From contig NZ_FXTJ01000002.1 in assembly GCF_900182545.1 (NCBI RefSeq), positions 707,571 to 771,570 of the forward strand: a DNA stretch of 64,000 nucleotides, written 5' to 3'. Under the pieces are notes generated by a model that was not told where the DNA came from, did no database searches, and worked only from the letters and a program-made list of their open reading frames with translations. Both the position numbers and the translations under genes were made by a program. Of this stretch, positions 39,084 to 47,247 are shown one piece after another. The DNA comes from Geodermatophilus aquaeductus (GTDB lineage Bacteria; Actinomycetota; Actinomycetes; Mycobacteriales; Geodermatophilaceae). Each line of letters begins with the position of its first letter. The stretch's first letter is position 1.

Positions 39084-39877
39084 CGCAGCGCCCGGCGCAC
39101 CAGCCACGCCGACCAGGCCAGACCGGTCGCCTCCAGGGCGACCCCGGCGACGAGCAGGACCTGGCCGACGGGAGTGGTGGTGAGCACGGTCCACGGACGG
39201 GCGCCGATGCCTCCGCCCATCGCGAGCGCCAGCAGGGGCAGGCCCGCCAGCAGTGCGGCGCTCGCCCGCGGGCCGGCGGTCACCGAGCCCAGTTCCTCCC
39301 GCTGACGTCTCCGGGCGCGCAGGTCGTCCTCGACCGCACCGGCGACGGCTGCGAGAGAGCACCCGGTGCGGTTGCTGAGCCGCACGGCCGCCGCGAGCCG
39401 CTCGAGCGCCCGCTCCAGCTCCGAGGAGCCTCCCGCCGGGAGTGCGTCCGGTGCGCGGAGCGCGCGGGCGAGCCCCCGGGCCGCGTCGGCGTCGGGGACG
39501 ACCGCGACGGCCGACGCGGTGGCCGCCGCGAGCGGTCGGCCGCTGCGCAGCTCGGCGGCCAGCGCGGCCAGGGCGTCGGCGAGGACGTCGAGGACCTGCT
39601 CGTCCCGGCGGCGGTCGCTCTGCCGGAGCACGGTCCGGGCCGCTCCGACGCTCACCGCGGCCGCGAGGACGGCCACCAGCGGCGGGCCGGCCAGCGCTCC
39701 GGCGGCCAGCCCCGCGGCGCCGGCGAGCAGCGGCCAGGCGGCCGGGGCGCCGGCCACGGACCGCACCGCCGTCCCCCGCGACCGGCCCACGAGCCGCCGC
39801 AGCCGCTCGCGCCGCCGCGCCGCCCCGCCCGGCCAGGCCAGCAGCGCGAGGGCGCCGGCCAGCAGCGCCCCGGTCAC
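39080..39877 (-). CDS. tadB: TadB-like type II/IV secretion F-domain protein
   Basis: The 265-residue membrane protein has two N-terminal hydrophobic segments. A GspF core follows: DVLADALAALAAELRSGRPLAAATASA, later RTGCSLAAVAGAVEDDLRARRRQREEL. Two C-terminal helices end it. The pairing of TadB and TadC in one membrane platform is typical of Tad/Flp pili. The GTG at 39877 overlaps the tadA stop (GTGA) and gives the family length. The frame remains open far upstream, but that is the antisense of other features. Confidence 0.85.
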   Translation of the reverse strand: MTGALLAGALALLAWPGGAARRRERLRRLVGRSRGTAVRSVAGAPAAWPLLAGAAGLAAGALAGPPLVAVLAAAVSVGAARTVLRQSDRRRDEQVLDVLADALAALAAELRSGRPLAAATASAVAVVPDADAARGLARALRAPDALPAGGSSELERALERLAAAVRLSNRTGCSLAAVAGAVEDDLRARRRQREELGSVTAGPRASAALLAGLPLLALAMGGGIGARPWTVLTTTPVGQVLLVAGVALEATGLAWSAWLVRRALR

Positions 39878-41013
39878 GCCGCACTCCCCTCGAGCAGGCC
39901 GGCCAGCCGTTCCGCGCCCGGGCACGGACCACCGTCGGCCCGCCAGCCGGCATCGACGGCGACCAGGTCGCCGTCGCGTCGCACCACCCCGATCTCGGCC
40001 ACCTGCCGGCCGCCCGGGGTGCGCCGGAGGTGGACGACGACGGCGAGCGCGGCCGCGGCCTGGCTGTGCACCGCCCGCCGGTCCAGGCCCGCCGCCACAC
40101 CCAGCGCCTCCAGCCGGGCCGGCACCCCCCCCGGCCGGTTGGCGTGCAGGGTGCCGCAGCCGCCGTCGTGCCCCGTGTTGAGCGCGGCCAGCAGGTCGGT
40201 GACCTCGGCGCCGCGCACCTCGCCGACGACCAGCCGGTCCGGCCGCATCCGCAGCGCCTGGCGCACCAGGTCGCGCAGGGTGACCTGCCCGGCGCCCTCC
40301 ACGTTCGGCGGCCGGGTGAGCAGCCGGACGACGTGCGGGTGCGCCGGGGTCAGCTCCGGGGCGTCCTCGCAGAGCACCACCCGCTCGCCCGGCGGCACCT
40401 CCCCCAGCAGGGCCGAGAGCAGCGTCGTCTTGCCCGATCCGGTGCCGCCGGTGACCAGGAAGGCCAGCCGCCGACGCACGACCGCCCGCAGCAGCGCCTC
40501 CGACGCCCCCGGCAGCGTGCCGCGCGCGGCGAGGCCGGCCAGGTCCAGCGAGCACCGGCGCAGCACCCGCAGCGACAGGCAGGTGCCCCTCCCCGACACC
40601 GGTGGCAGCACCGCGTGCAGCCGGGTGCCGTCGGGCAGGCCGGCGTCGACCCACGGCGCGGCGTCGTCGAGCCGGCGGCCGGCGCTGGCGGCCAGCCGCA
40701 CCGCCAGGCGGCGGACGGCGTCCTCGTCGGGGAAGCGCACGTCCGCCGGCTCCAGGCCGCTCCCCCGGTCCACCCACACCTCGCCGGGGCCGTTGACCAG
40801 CACGTCGGTGACACCGGGCGCCCGCAGCAGCGGCTCCAGCGGCCCGGCGCCGGCCAGCTCGGACACCGCGTCGCGCACCGCGTCGAGGACGTCGGTCTCG
40901 CCGAGCAGGCCCGCCTCCTCCCGCACGAGCGCCGCGACCGCCGCCCGGCTCGGCGGTCCGGGCTCCAGCGCCAGCCGGGCGCGCACCCGCTCGACCAGCG
41001 GCAGGCCGCTCAC
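39874..41013 (-). CDS. tadA: TadA secretion/pilus ATPase
   Basis: The 379-residue hexameric ATPase powers pilus assembly. It has an N-terminal domain ending in VTDVLVNGPGEVWVDRG and Walker A VTGGTGSGKTTLLSALLGEV. The Asp/His box region is VVLCEDAPEL, the Walker B region is RPDRLVVGEVRGAEV, and GTLHANRPGGVPARLEAL completes the type II/IV ATPase signature. From memory, the actinobacterial family is called helicase/secretion neighbourhood ATPase. The GTG start overlaps the CpaE-like stop. It is equivalent to Rv3659c. Confidence 0.93.
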   Translation of the reverse strand: MSGLPLVERVRARLALEPGPPSRAAVAALVREEAGLLGETDVLDAVRDAVSELAGAGPLEPLLRAPGVTDVLVNGPGEVWVDRGSGLEPADVRFPDEDAVRRLAVRLAASAGRRLDDAAPWVDAGLPDGTRLHAVLPPVSGRGTCLSLRVLRRCSLDLAGLAARGTLPGASEALLRAVVRRRLAFLVTGGTGSGKTTLLSALLGEVPPGERVVLCEDAPELTPAHPHVVRLLTRPPNVEGAGQVTLRDLVRQALRMRPDRLVVGEVRGAEVTDLLAALNTGHDGGCGTLHANRPGGVPARLEALGVAAGLDRRAVHSQAAAALAVVVHLRRTPGGRQVAEIGVVRRDGDLVAVDAGWRADGGPCPGAERLAGLLEGSAA

Positions 41014-42191
41014 GCCGCGCGCTCCGGCCGGGCGAGCTCCACGAGCAGCAGGCGGGTGAGTGTGCCCAGCGGGCTGCGTGGCGCCACCGAGGGCGGCTCA
41101 CCGCGCTCGCCGCGGGACGGCGCGCCGCGGTCGTGCACCAGCTCGGCGAGGACCGGGGAGCCGGTCACGGCGGCGACCTCCGCGGCCGACAGCCCGCCCG
41201 GCACGGAGCGGACGACGACCCGGGCCGCCGACCACGGACCGCCGGCCACCAGCGACCGCGCGGCCGAGGCGGCCCGCAGCCGGGCCGGCACGACGAGCAC
41301 CGCGAGGTCGGCCTCGGCGAGGACGGCCTCGGCGGCGGGATCGGTGCCGGTCCCCCGCGGCAGGTCGACGACCACCGGCAGCCCGCACCCGCGCGCGGCC
41401 TCGACGACGGCGGCCAGCGCCTCGGCGGGCACCGGCGCGGGGTCGTCGCGCGCGGCGGCGAGGACGTGCACGCCGCCGGCGGCCTCGGGGAGGGCGGCCA
41501 GCAGCGCGTCACCGGCCAGCCTGCCGCGCACCCCGGACAGCGCGGGCCAGCGCAGGCCGTCGGCGTCCTCGGCGCCGAGCAGCAGGTCCAGCCCGCCGCC
41601 CCACGGATCGCCGTCGACCAGCAGGACGCCGTCGCCGCGCGCCGCGGTGGCGACGGCGAGCGCGGTGGCGAGCGTGCTCGCACCCGCTCCGCCGCACGCG
41701 CCCCCGACCACCGCCAGCCAGCCGCGCTCCACCGGCGAGCGCACCGCCTCACCGGCCCGGGCGGCCAACCAGGCCTCGTCGTCGGGCAGGACGGCGACCC
41801 GCTCGGCCCCGAGCTCGACCGCGGCCGCCCACGCCGGTGCCGGCAGCGCCCCCGCCGCGACGACGACCACGCCCGAGCGGCGGGGCAGCGCGCGGACGGC
41901 CGGCGAGGCGAGGACGTCGGCGCCGAGCAGCACCAGCCCCGCCTCGCGGTGCGCGCGGCGCAGCGCCGGACCGCCGGTGGCGACCTCGGCCTCCGTGCCG
42001 GCGGCGGCGAGGACGCGCAGGACGTCGTCGAGCAGGTCCTCGTCGGCGCTGACGACCAGCGGGCGGAAGGGTGGGGAAACGGGACGCGGGTGCACGCGGC
42101 GAGCCCAGCCCACCGCGGCGCCGCCCGGCCCGCCAGGCGGCGACCTGTGGATGACCCGGACGGGTGTGGACGGCGCGCGGGAGCCCGTCAC
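41010..42191 (-). CDS. CpaE/Ssd-like MinD-family ATPase of the Tad locus
   Basis: The protein has an N-terminal receiver-like domain (PLVVSADEDLLDDVLRVLAAAG). A ParA/MinD-type domain follows with the deviant Walker motif GGACGGAGASTLATALA and LLVDGDPWGGGLDLLLGAE. CpaE proteins localise Tad pilus machinery; the mycobacterial homologue Rv3660c was named Ssd (septum site determining). As drawn it has 393 residues from GTG 42191. The GTG at 42095 gives 361 residues, removes a non-conserved leader and may be correct. It heads the tadA-tadB-tadC operon. Confidence 0.85.
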   Translation of the reverse strand: MTGSRAPSTPVRVIHRSPPGGPGGAAVGWARRVHPRPVSPPFRPLVVSADEDLLDDVLRVLAAAGTEAEVATGGPALRRAHREAGLVLLGADVLASPAVRALPRRSGVVVVAAGALPAPAWAAAVELGAERVAVLPDDEAWLAARAGEAVRSPVERGWLAVVGGACGGAGASTLATALAVATAARGDGVLLVDGDPWGGGLDLLLGAEDADGLRWPALSGVRGRLAGDALLAALPEAAGGVHVLAAARDDPAPVPAEALAAVVEAARGCGLPVVVDLPRGTGTDPAAEAVLAEADLAVLVVPARLRAASAARSLVAGGPWSAARVVVRSVPGGLSAAEVAAVTGSPVLAELVHDRGAPSRGERGEPPSVAPRSPLGTLTRLLLVELARPERAA

Positions 42192-42207
42192 CCCCCTCGG
42201 GTGCCCT

Positions 42208-42213
42208 TACAGT
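42208..42213 (+). promoter_or_regulatory. Likely -10 element (HAD-IB gene)
   Basis: TACAGT, 8 bases upstream of the GTG at 42222, with no Shine-Dalgarno. It lies in the divergent region with the CpaE-like gene. Confidence 0.5.
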
Positions 42214-42221
42214 CGTGAACT

Positions 42222-43082
42222 GTGACCCGCGCCGCGGCGTTCTTCGACCTGGACAAGACGGTCATCGCCAAGTCCAGCACCCTGGCCTTCGGCCGCCCCT
42301 TCTTCGCGGGCGGGCTGATCAACCGCCGCGCCGTGCTCAAGGGTGCCTACGCGCAGTTCGTCTTCTCCCTGGCCGGCGCCGACGCCACGCAGATGGAGCG
42401 GATGCGGGCGCAGATCACGGACATGGCGACGGGCTGGGACGTCGCGACGGTGCACGAGATCGTCCGCGAGACGCTGCACGAGGTCGTCGACCCGCTGGTC
42501 TACGCGGAGGCCGCCGACCTCATCGAGTTCCACCGGGCCGCGGGCCGGGAGATCGTCATCGTCTCCAGCAGCGGTGCGGAGATGGTCGAGCCGATCGGCG
42601 AGATGCTCGGTGCCGACCGGGTGGTGGCCACGCGGATGGTGACCGCCGAGGGCCACTACACCGGCGAGATCGAGTTCTACGCCTACGGCGAGAACAAGGC
42701 CGAGGCCATGCGGCAGGTGGCCGCCGAGAGCGGCTACGACCTGGCCGACTGCTGGGCCTACAGCGACTCGGTCACCGACCTGCCGATGCTCTCGGCGGTC
42801 GGGCACCCGACGGCGGTCAACCCCGACCGGGCGCTGCGCCGGGCGGCCGCCGAGCGCGGCTGGCCGGTGCTGGAGTTCACCCGGCCGGTGTCGATGCGCT
42901 CGCGCTTCGCCGTGCCCCCGGCCCCCGTGGTGACCGGCGCCGCGATGGGCGTGGGCGCGGCGGTGGCCGGCCTGGCCTGGTACGCCCGGCGGCGGGCGCT
43001 GCGCGCGGTGGCCACCGCGGCGTCCACGGCGGTCCCGGTGGCGGCCCCGGCCGGCGGCCGGTGGCGGCACCGGGGCGCCTGA
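42222..43082 (+). CDS. HAD-IB (SerB-like) phosphatase with C-terminal membrane segment
   Basis: The 286-residue protein has motif I AAFFDLDKTVIAKSS at its start and motif II IVIVSSSGAEMVEPI. GENKAEAMRQVAAESG provides the Lys, and CWAYSDSVTDLPMLSAVGHPTAVNPD is motif IV. It belongs to the SerB-related HAD-IB group next to the Tad genes in many actinobacteria (Rv3661 in M. tuberculosis, from memory). A hydrophobic stretch at about residues 235-255 may anchor it. A TACAGT hexamer suggests a leaderless transcript. The physiological substrate is unknown. Confidence 0.88.
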   Translation: MTRAAAFFDLDKTVIAKSSTLAFGRPFFAGGLINRRAVLKGAYAQFVFSLAGADATQMERMRAQITDMATGWDVATVHEIVRETLHEVVDPLVYAEAADLIEFHRAAGREIVIVSSSGAEMVEPIGEMLGADRVVATRMVTAEGHYTGEIEFYAYGENKAEAMRQVAAESGYDLADCWAYSDSVTDLPMLSAVGHPTAVNPDRALRRAAAERGWPVLEFTRPVSMRSRFAVPPAPVVTGAAMGVGAAVAGLAWYARRRALRAVATAASTAVPVAAPAGGRWRHRGA

Positions 43083-43117
43083 GCCCCCGGCTCCCTCCCC
43101 GGCCGGCCCCCCGGCGC

Positions 43118-44107
43118 TCAGACCCCCAGCCGCTCCCGCACGCCGTCTATCCGTTCCCGCACGCCGTCGACCAGGGTGCGCACGGCCGACACCGGCGTGA
43201 ACGCCCGCGCCGCCGACGTCAGCGCCGCCTGCTCGTCGGGACGCAGGTCGATGTCGCCGGCCGCGGCGTTGGCCTCCATCTGCTCCACGCTCGAGGCACC
43301 CGGGATCACCACCACCTGTGGCAGCGAGACCAGCCAGGCCAGCGCGATCGCGCCCGGCCGGACGCCGTGGGCGTCGGCGACCTCGCGCAGGACGTCGAGC
43401 AGTGGCTGGACCCGACGCAGGTTCTCCGTGCCGAACAGCGGGTTCGCCGCGCGCACCCCGCCGGGCCGGTTGCCGACGTCGTAGCGCCCGCCGAGCAGAC
43501 CCTGCGCCAGCGGGCTGTAGGCGATGACGATCCGCCCCTCGCGCTCGGCGAAGGGCACCAGGTCCTCGAGCGCCCCGGGCCGGGCCAGGGAGAACTGCAC
43601 CTGGTTGCTCAGCACCGGGCGGCCCAGCGCCGCGTCGGCCGCGCGCCAGCGGGCCAGCGAGTAGTTCGAGACGCCGGCGGCGCCGATGCGGTCCTCGTCG
43701 AGGAGCTGCCGCAGCCCCGGCATGATCACGCTGTCGGGGACGACCGGGTTGGGCTGGTGCACCTGGTAGAGCGGGACCCTCCGCAGCCCGAGCCGCCGGG
43801 CGCTGCCCTCCAGCCGGGAGCGGACCACCGGCGGGAACGGCGCCACCGGGAAGACCTTCGTGGCGACGACGACCTCGGCGCGATCCTCGCCGAGCGCCTC
43901 ACCGAGGATCCGCTCGCTGCGGCCGAAGCCGTAGACCTCCGCGGTGTCGAACAGCGTGACGCCGAGGTCCCGGGCACGGCGGACGATGTCGCGGGCGGCG
44001 CCCTCGGCGTAGCCCTCGCCGTAGCCCCACTCCCGGGAGCCGAACTGCCAGGTGCCCAGCCCGATCCGGCTGACCCGGCCGATCCCGTCGACGTCGAGGT
44101 AGCGCAT
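43118..44107 (-). CDS. Aldo/keto reductase
   Basis: This 329-residue NADPH-type oxidoreductase has a TIM-barrel pattern. The catalytic residues are visible: Asp and Tyr in TLFDTAEVYGFGRSE, Lys in VVATKVFP, and His in LYQVHQPNPVV. The C-terminal cofactor segment is VVVIPGASSVEQMEANAAAG. The substrate is unknown. The last residues contain a small duplicated motif (VRERIDGVRERLGV). The ATG at 44107 gives a normal N-terminus. It is separated from the upstream Fic-like gene by 45 bases. Confidence 0.9.
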   Translation of the reverse strand: MRYLDVDGIGRVSRIGLGTWQFGSREWGYGEGYAEGAARDIVRRARDLGVTLFDTAEVYGFGRSERILGEALGEDRAEVVVATKVFPVAPFPPVVRSRLEGSARRLGLRRVPLYQVHQPNPVVPDSVIMPGLRQLLDEDRIGAAGVSNYSLARWRAADAALGRPVLSNQVQFSLARPGALEDLVPFAEREGRIVIAYSPLAQGLLGGRYDVGNRPGGVRAANPLFGTENLRRVQPLLDVLREVADAHGVRPGAIALAWLVSLPQVVVIPGASSVEQMEANAAAGDIDLRPDEQAALTSAARAFTPVSAVRTLVDGVRERIDGVRERLGV

Positions 44108-44152
44108 CGCCCCACTCTCCCCCGCGCCCCTGCCGGGCGCAGGGCGGGCCGG

Positions 44153-44941
44153 TCAGCCGCGCAGGATCGCCTCGGCGATCGCCAGGCCCTCCCGGGCGCC
44201 GAGCTCGGTGGCGCGGCAGCAGTGCACCAGCCACGCCGCGACGCCCTCGGGTCCGCCCGCTGCGTAGCCGGCCAGCCGCTCCCGGTAGGCGTCGACGCCG
44301 AGCTCGGCGAAGCCGACCTCGGGCACCGAGACGGCCTTGGGGTCCAGCCCGCGGCCGATCGTGGTCAGCCGGCCGGCGGCCCGGGCGACGACGCCGTCGG
44401 CGGTGCCGAAGGGCGCCAGCGCCGCGAGCTCCCCGTGCACCAGGCCGGCCACGAGCACGGCGGGCACGGTGGAGGTGCCGGTCACCACCTGGAACAGGCC
44501 GTTGAGCCGCGGCCCGGCGTGCGGTCCGGGGCGGCCGAGGTCGGCCCGGTCGGCGACGTCGGCGGCGGCGAGCACGTGCAGGCGGGCCAGCACCTGCCCG
44601 GGCGCCTTCGCCCAGGTGTCGACCATCGAGCCCAGCCCGACCGAGACCCGCAGCGACCCCTGCACCACCGGGTCGTCCACCGAGCCGGCCCGCAGGTCGG
44701 CCAGCGGGACGTCGACGCCGTCGAGGGCGGCCGAGGCGCGGGCGCCCCGCAGCGCCGACTCGCTGCTGACCTCGGCCGACCGGTTGCGCATGAGCCGGTG
44801 CGCGAGCAGCCGGTCGATGCCGGAGCGGGCGGCCTCGGCGGCGTCGCGGACGCCGGGCAGGTCGAGCAGCGGCGCCAGCGGGTCGGGGCCCGCGGACGCG
44901 GCGGCGGGGCGGGCGGCACCGGGACGGACGGGGATGCTCAC
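44153..44941 (-). CDS. Rv3662c-like, degenerate Fic-fold protein
   Basis: The 262-residue protein resembles Fic proteins in outline. The segment SSESALRGARASAALDGVDVPLADLR recalls the Fic N-terminal and inhibitory helices. LVHGELAALAPFGTADGVVARA sits where the Fic core H-P-F-x-x-G-N-G-R would be. The catalytic His and the G-N-G-R part are not conserved, so AMPylation activity is doubtful. From memory, a homologue lies next to Rv3661 in mycobacteria. The start is GTG, 7 bases after a TACCGT hexamer. Function unknown. Confidence 0.7.
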   Translation of the reverse strand: MSIPVRPGAARPAAASAGPDPLAPLLDLPGVRDAAEAARSGIDRLLAHRLMRNRSAEVSSESALRGARASAALDGVDVPLADLRAGSVDDPVVQGSLRVSVGLGSMVDTWAKAPGQVLARLHVLAAADVADRADLGRPGPHAGPRLNGLFQVVTGTSTVPAVLVAGLVHGELAALAPFGTADGVVARAAGRLTTIGRGLDPKAVSVPEVGFAELGVDAYRERLAGYAAGGPEGVAAWLVHCCRATELGAREGLAIAEAILRG

Positions 44942-44948
44942 GGCTGCG

Positions 44949-44954
44949 ACGGTA
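44949..44954 (-). promoter_or_regulatory. Likely -10 element (Fic-like gene)
   Basis: TACCGT on the minus strand, 7 bases before the GTG at 44941, consistent with leaderless initiation. Confidence 0.45.
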
Positions 44955-44989
44955 CGAGCACCGGCTCGGGCGTCCGCCGTCGCCTGTCC

Positions 44990-44995
44990 TACGCT
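44990..44995 (+). promoter_or_regulatory. Possible -10 element (cobC)
   Basis: TACGCT, 11 bases upstream of the ATG at 45007. The gap is longer than in the other cases, so there may be a very short leader. Confidence 0.35.
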
Positions 44996-45006
44996 CGGCG
45001 ACCACC

Positions 45007-45570
45007 ATGGCCCGCCCGCTCACCCTCCTCCTCGTCCGCCACGGCCAGAGCGAGTGGAACGCCGCCGGGCTCATGCAGGGCCAGACGGCGCACGTCCCGC
45101 TCACCGCGCTGGGGCACGAGCAGGCCGCCGCCGCGGCCCGCGAACTGGTCCCGCTGCGGCCGGGCGCGATGCTGGCGTCGGACCTGCTGCGGGCGGTGCA
45201 GACCGCCGAGCACTGCGCCGCGGCCACCGGGCTGCCGTTCACCACGACGCCGGCGCTGCGGGAGCAGGGCTACGGGGTGCTGGAGGGCCGGCCCTCGCGC
45301 GAGCTGTGGGACGTCGTCGACTGGACCGATCCGCACTGGGCGGCCGAGGGCGGCGAGAGCCTGGCCGGCCTGCACGCCCGGGTCGGGGCGTTCCTGGCGC
45401 GGCTGCGGGAGGACCCGCCGGCCGACGTCGTCGCGCTGGTCACCCACGGCGACACCATCCGCGCCGCGCAGGCGGTGGCGGCCGGTCTCGGTCCCGCGGA
45501 GATGCCGGCGGTCACGCCGCACAACGGCACGGTCACCCGGTTGGAGCTCGGGGCGGCGGTCGCCCGGTGA
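45007..45570 (+). CDS. cobC: Histidine phosphatase family protein, probable alpha-ribazole phosphatase
   Basis: The 187-residue phosphoglycerate-mutase-like enzyme has LLLVRHGQSEWNAAGLMQG with the RHG phosphohistidine motif. The second His is in VALVTHGDTIRAA. The gene overlaps cobU by 4 bases, and cobU overlaps cobS. This context supports alpha-ribazole-5'-phosphate phosphatase in nucleotide-loop assembly of cobalamin. A general phosphatase role is the alternative. Confidence 0.85.
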   Translation: MARPLTLLLVRHGQSEWNAAGLMQGQTAHVPLTALGHEQAAAAARELVPLRPGAMLASDLLRAVQTAEHCAAATGLPFTTTPALREQGYGVLEGRPSRELWDVVDWTDPHWAAEGGESLAGLHARVGAFLARLREDPPADVVALVTHGDTIRAAQAVAAGLGPAEMPAVTPHNGTVTRLELGAAVAR

Positions 45571-46088
45571 GCAGGGTGCTGGTGCTGGGCGGCTCGCGGT
45601 CGGGCAAGTCCGCGCACGCCGAGTCGCTGGTCGCCGGCCGGTCCGACGTCGTCTACCTGGCCACCTCGGCGGCCGCGCCGGAGGACGCCGAGTGGTCGCG
45701 CCGGGTCGCCGCGCACCGCGCCCGCCGGCCGGCCGCGTGGACGACGCTCGAGACGACGGCGCCCAGCGACCTGCTGCGCGGCGGGACCGTGCTCGTCGAC
45801 AGCGTGACCACCTGGGTCGCCGCGCTCATGGACGAGACCGGCGTCTGGACCGACGAGCCCGGCTCCGCCGACCGGCTGGCCGGACGGGTCGACGCGCTGG
45901 TCAACGCCTGGGCGATGACCCCGGCGCACGTGGTCGCGGTCAGCGACGAGGTGGGGCTGGGCGTGGTGCCGGAGTCGCGGTCGGGCCGGCTGTTCCGCGA
46001 CACCCTCGGCGAGGTCAACCAGCGGCTGGCCGGGACCGCCGACGAGGTCTGGTTCGTCGTGGCCGGGCTGCCCCAGCGGCTGCGGTGA
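45567..46088 (+). CDS. cobU: Adenosylcobinamide kinase/guanylyltransferase
   Basis: CobU phosphorylates adenosylcobinamide and then transfers GMP to it, giving the GDP-activated form. The 173-residue protein has P-loop VLGGSRSGKSAHAESL at the start. DSVTTWVAALMDE follows, and the guanylyl-accepting His lies in the RVAAHRARRP region. VSDEVGLGVVPESRSGRLFRDTLGEVNQRLA is the family signature. The GTG start overlaps cobC and the stop overlaps cobS, giving a three-gene unit. Confidence 0.95.
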   Translation: MSRVLVLGGSRSGKSAHAESLVAGRSDVVYLATSAAAPEDAEWSRRVAAHRARRPAAWTTLETTAPSDLLRGGTVLVDSVTTWVAALMDETGVWTDEPGSADRLAGRVDALVNAWAMTPAHVVAVSDEVGLGVVPESRSGRLFRDTLGEVNQRLAGTADEVWFVVAGLPQRLR

Positions 46089-46870
46089 GCGGCCGGCGCA
46101 CGTGGTGGGCCGGCCCGCTGGAGTCGGTCGCGCTGCTCACCGTGGTCCGCGTCCCTGCGGCCGGGACGACGTCGACCCGCGGCGTGCTGCCGTGGGCGCC
46201 GCTGGTCGGGCTGGCGCTGGGCGGGGTGGCGGCCGGCACCGGCGTCCTCGGCGCGCATCTGGTGTCCCCGCTGACCGGCGCGGTCGCGGCCCTGGCCGTC
46301 CTCGCGGCGCTCACCCGCGCGCTGCACCTCGACGGGCTCGCCGACACCGCCGACGGCCTGGGCCCGCTGCGCGGCCGGGAGCGGGCACTGCAGGTGATGC
46401 ACCAGGGCGACGTCGGGCCGTTCGGGGTGGTGACGCTCGTCCTCACCCTGCTGCTGCAGGCGGCGGCGGGCGCCGCACTGCTGACCTCCGACGGCGGCTG
46501 GCTCGCGCTGTGGACGGCGGTCGTGGTGGCCCGGCTGGCGATGGCCCGCACGGGGCTGCCCGGGACGCCGATCGCGGAGGGCTCGTCGCTGGGGCGGGCA
46601 GTGGCCGGCACCGTGTCGCGGCCGTGGCTGGCCGGCTGGGTCGTCCTCGCGCTGGCCGGTGCCGCGGCGGCGGGATGGGCGCATGGGGGCCCGGCGGCAG
46701 CCGCGGTCCTGGCCGGGGCCGCGGCGGCGGGGCTGCTCGCGGCAGAGGCCGTGCGTGCCCGCGCATCAGCGCGCCTCGGCGGGGTCACCGGGGACGTGAT
46801 GGGGGCGATGGGCGAGGCGGCGACGACCGTCGTGCTGCTGGTCGCCGCCGCCTGCGCCGGGATCGATTAG
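46085..46870 (+). CDS. cobS: Adenosylcobinamide-GDP ribazoletransferase
   Basis: CobS joins adenosylcobinamide-GDP with alpha-ribazole (phosphate) at the membrane to finish cobalamin. The 261-residue polytopic protein has ALHLDGLADTADGLGPLRGRERALQVM, the acidic substrate/metal motif. DVGPFGVVTLVLTLLLQ and GDVMGAMGEAATTVVLL are also typical. About seven hydrophobic segments are visible. It ends the cobC-cobU-cobS unit, and a hairpin terminator begins at its stop codon. cobT is not adjacent. Confidence 0.95.
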   Translation: MSGRRTWWAGPLESVALLTVVRVPAAGTTSTRGVLPWAPLVGLALGGVAAGTGVLGAHLVSPLTGAVAALAVLAALTRALHLDGLADTADGLGPLRGRERALQVMHQGDVGPFGVVTLVLTLLLQAAAGAALLTSDGGWLALWTAVVVARLAMARTGLPGTPIAEGSSLGRAVAGTVSRPWLAGWVVLALAGAAAAGWAHGGPAAAAVLAGAAAAGLLAAEAVRARASARLGGVTGDVMGAMGEAATTVVLLVAAACAGID

Positions 46871-46887
46871 CGGCGGAGGCCCGCCGC
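46870..46887. terminator. Hairpin terminator after cobS
   Basis: A perfect 7-base stem (GCGGCGG / CCGCCGC) with loop AGGC starts at the last base of the cobS stop. It lies between convergent transcripts. Confidence 0.65.
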
Positions 46888-46892
46888 GGTCG

Positions 46893-47165
46893 TCAGCGGC
46901 GCTTGGTCAGCGAGCCGAGCAGCCGGCCCAGCCCGCCGGAGGCGGCGGTCGTCGGCGCACCGCGGCCCATGCGCTTGGTCGGGGTGCCGGCCGACATGCG
47001 GGTCCGGCCCATGCCGGCGCTGCGGCCGGCAGCCGTCCCGCGTCCGCTCACCCCGCGGCCCGTGCCGCGTCCGGTCGTGGCACGCCCGGCGGTGGCGCGG
47101 CCTCCGGCGGCGCCCCGACGAGCCGTGGTCTCAGCAGTTCCGAGGAGTCGGTTCAGGATGCCCAT
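46893..47165 (-). CDS. Small basic low-complexity hypothetical protein
   Basis: I recognise no family. The 90-residue protein has matching ends: amphipathic MGILNRLLGTAE at the start and GLGRLLGSLTKRR at the end. A Gly/Arg/Thr/Ala-rich, strongly basic middle lies between. No signal peptide or cysteine is present and no clear ribosome site precedes the ATG. It might bind nucleic acid or membranes, or might not be a gene at all. It lies between cobS and cobN, convergent with cobS. Confidence 0.45.
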   Translation of the reverse strand: MGILNRLLGTAETTARRGAAGGRATAGRATTGRGTGRGVSGRGTAAGRSAGMGRTRMSAGTPTKRMGRGAPTTAASGGLGRLLGSLTKRR

Positions 47166-47247
47166 GCTGGTGGGGTACCCATCCGGCCGGAACCACGCGC
47201 CGGGGACGCGGTCGGACGGCGCGCCGTCACGCAGGACACCGAGGTGA

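Noticed and set aside
42164..46870. A 1568-codon open frame spanning several genes on the plus strand
   Set aside because: It is an artefact of very high GC and third-position bias. Only its last part (cobS, 46085-46870) is real; the rest reads other genes in the wrong frame or strand.
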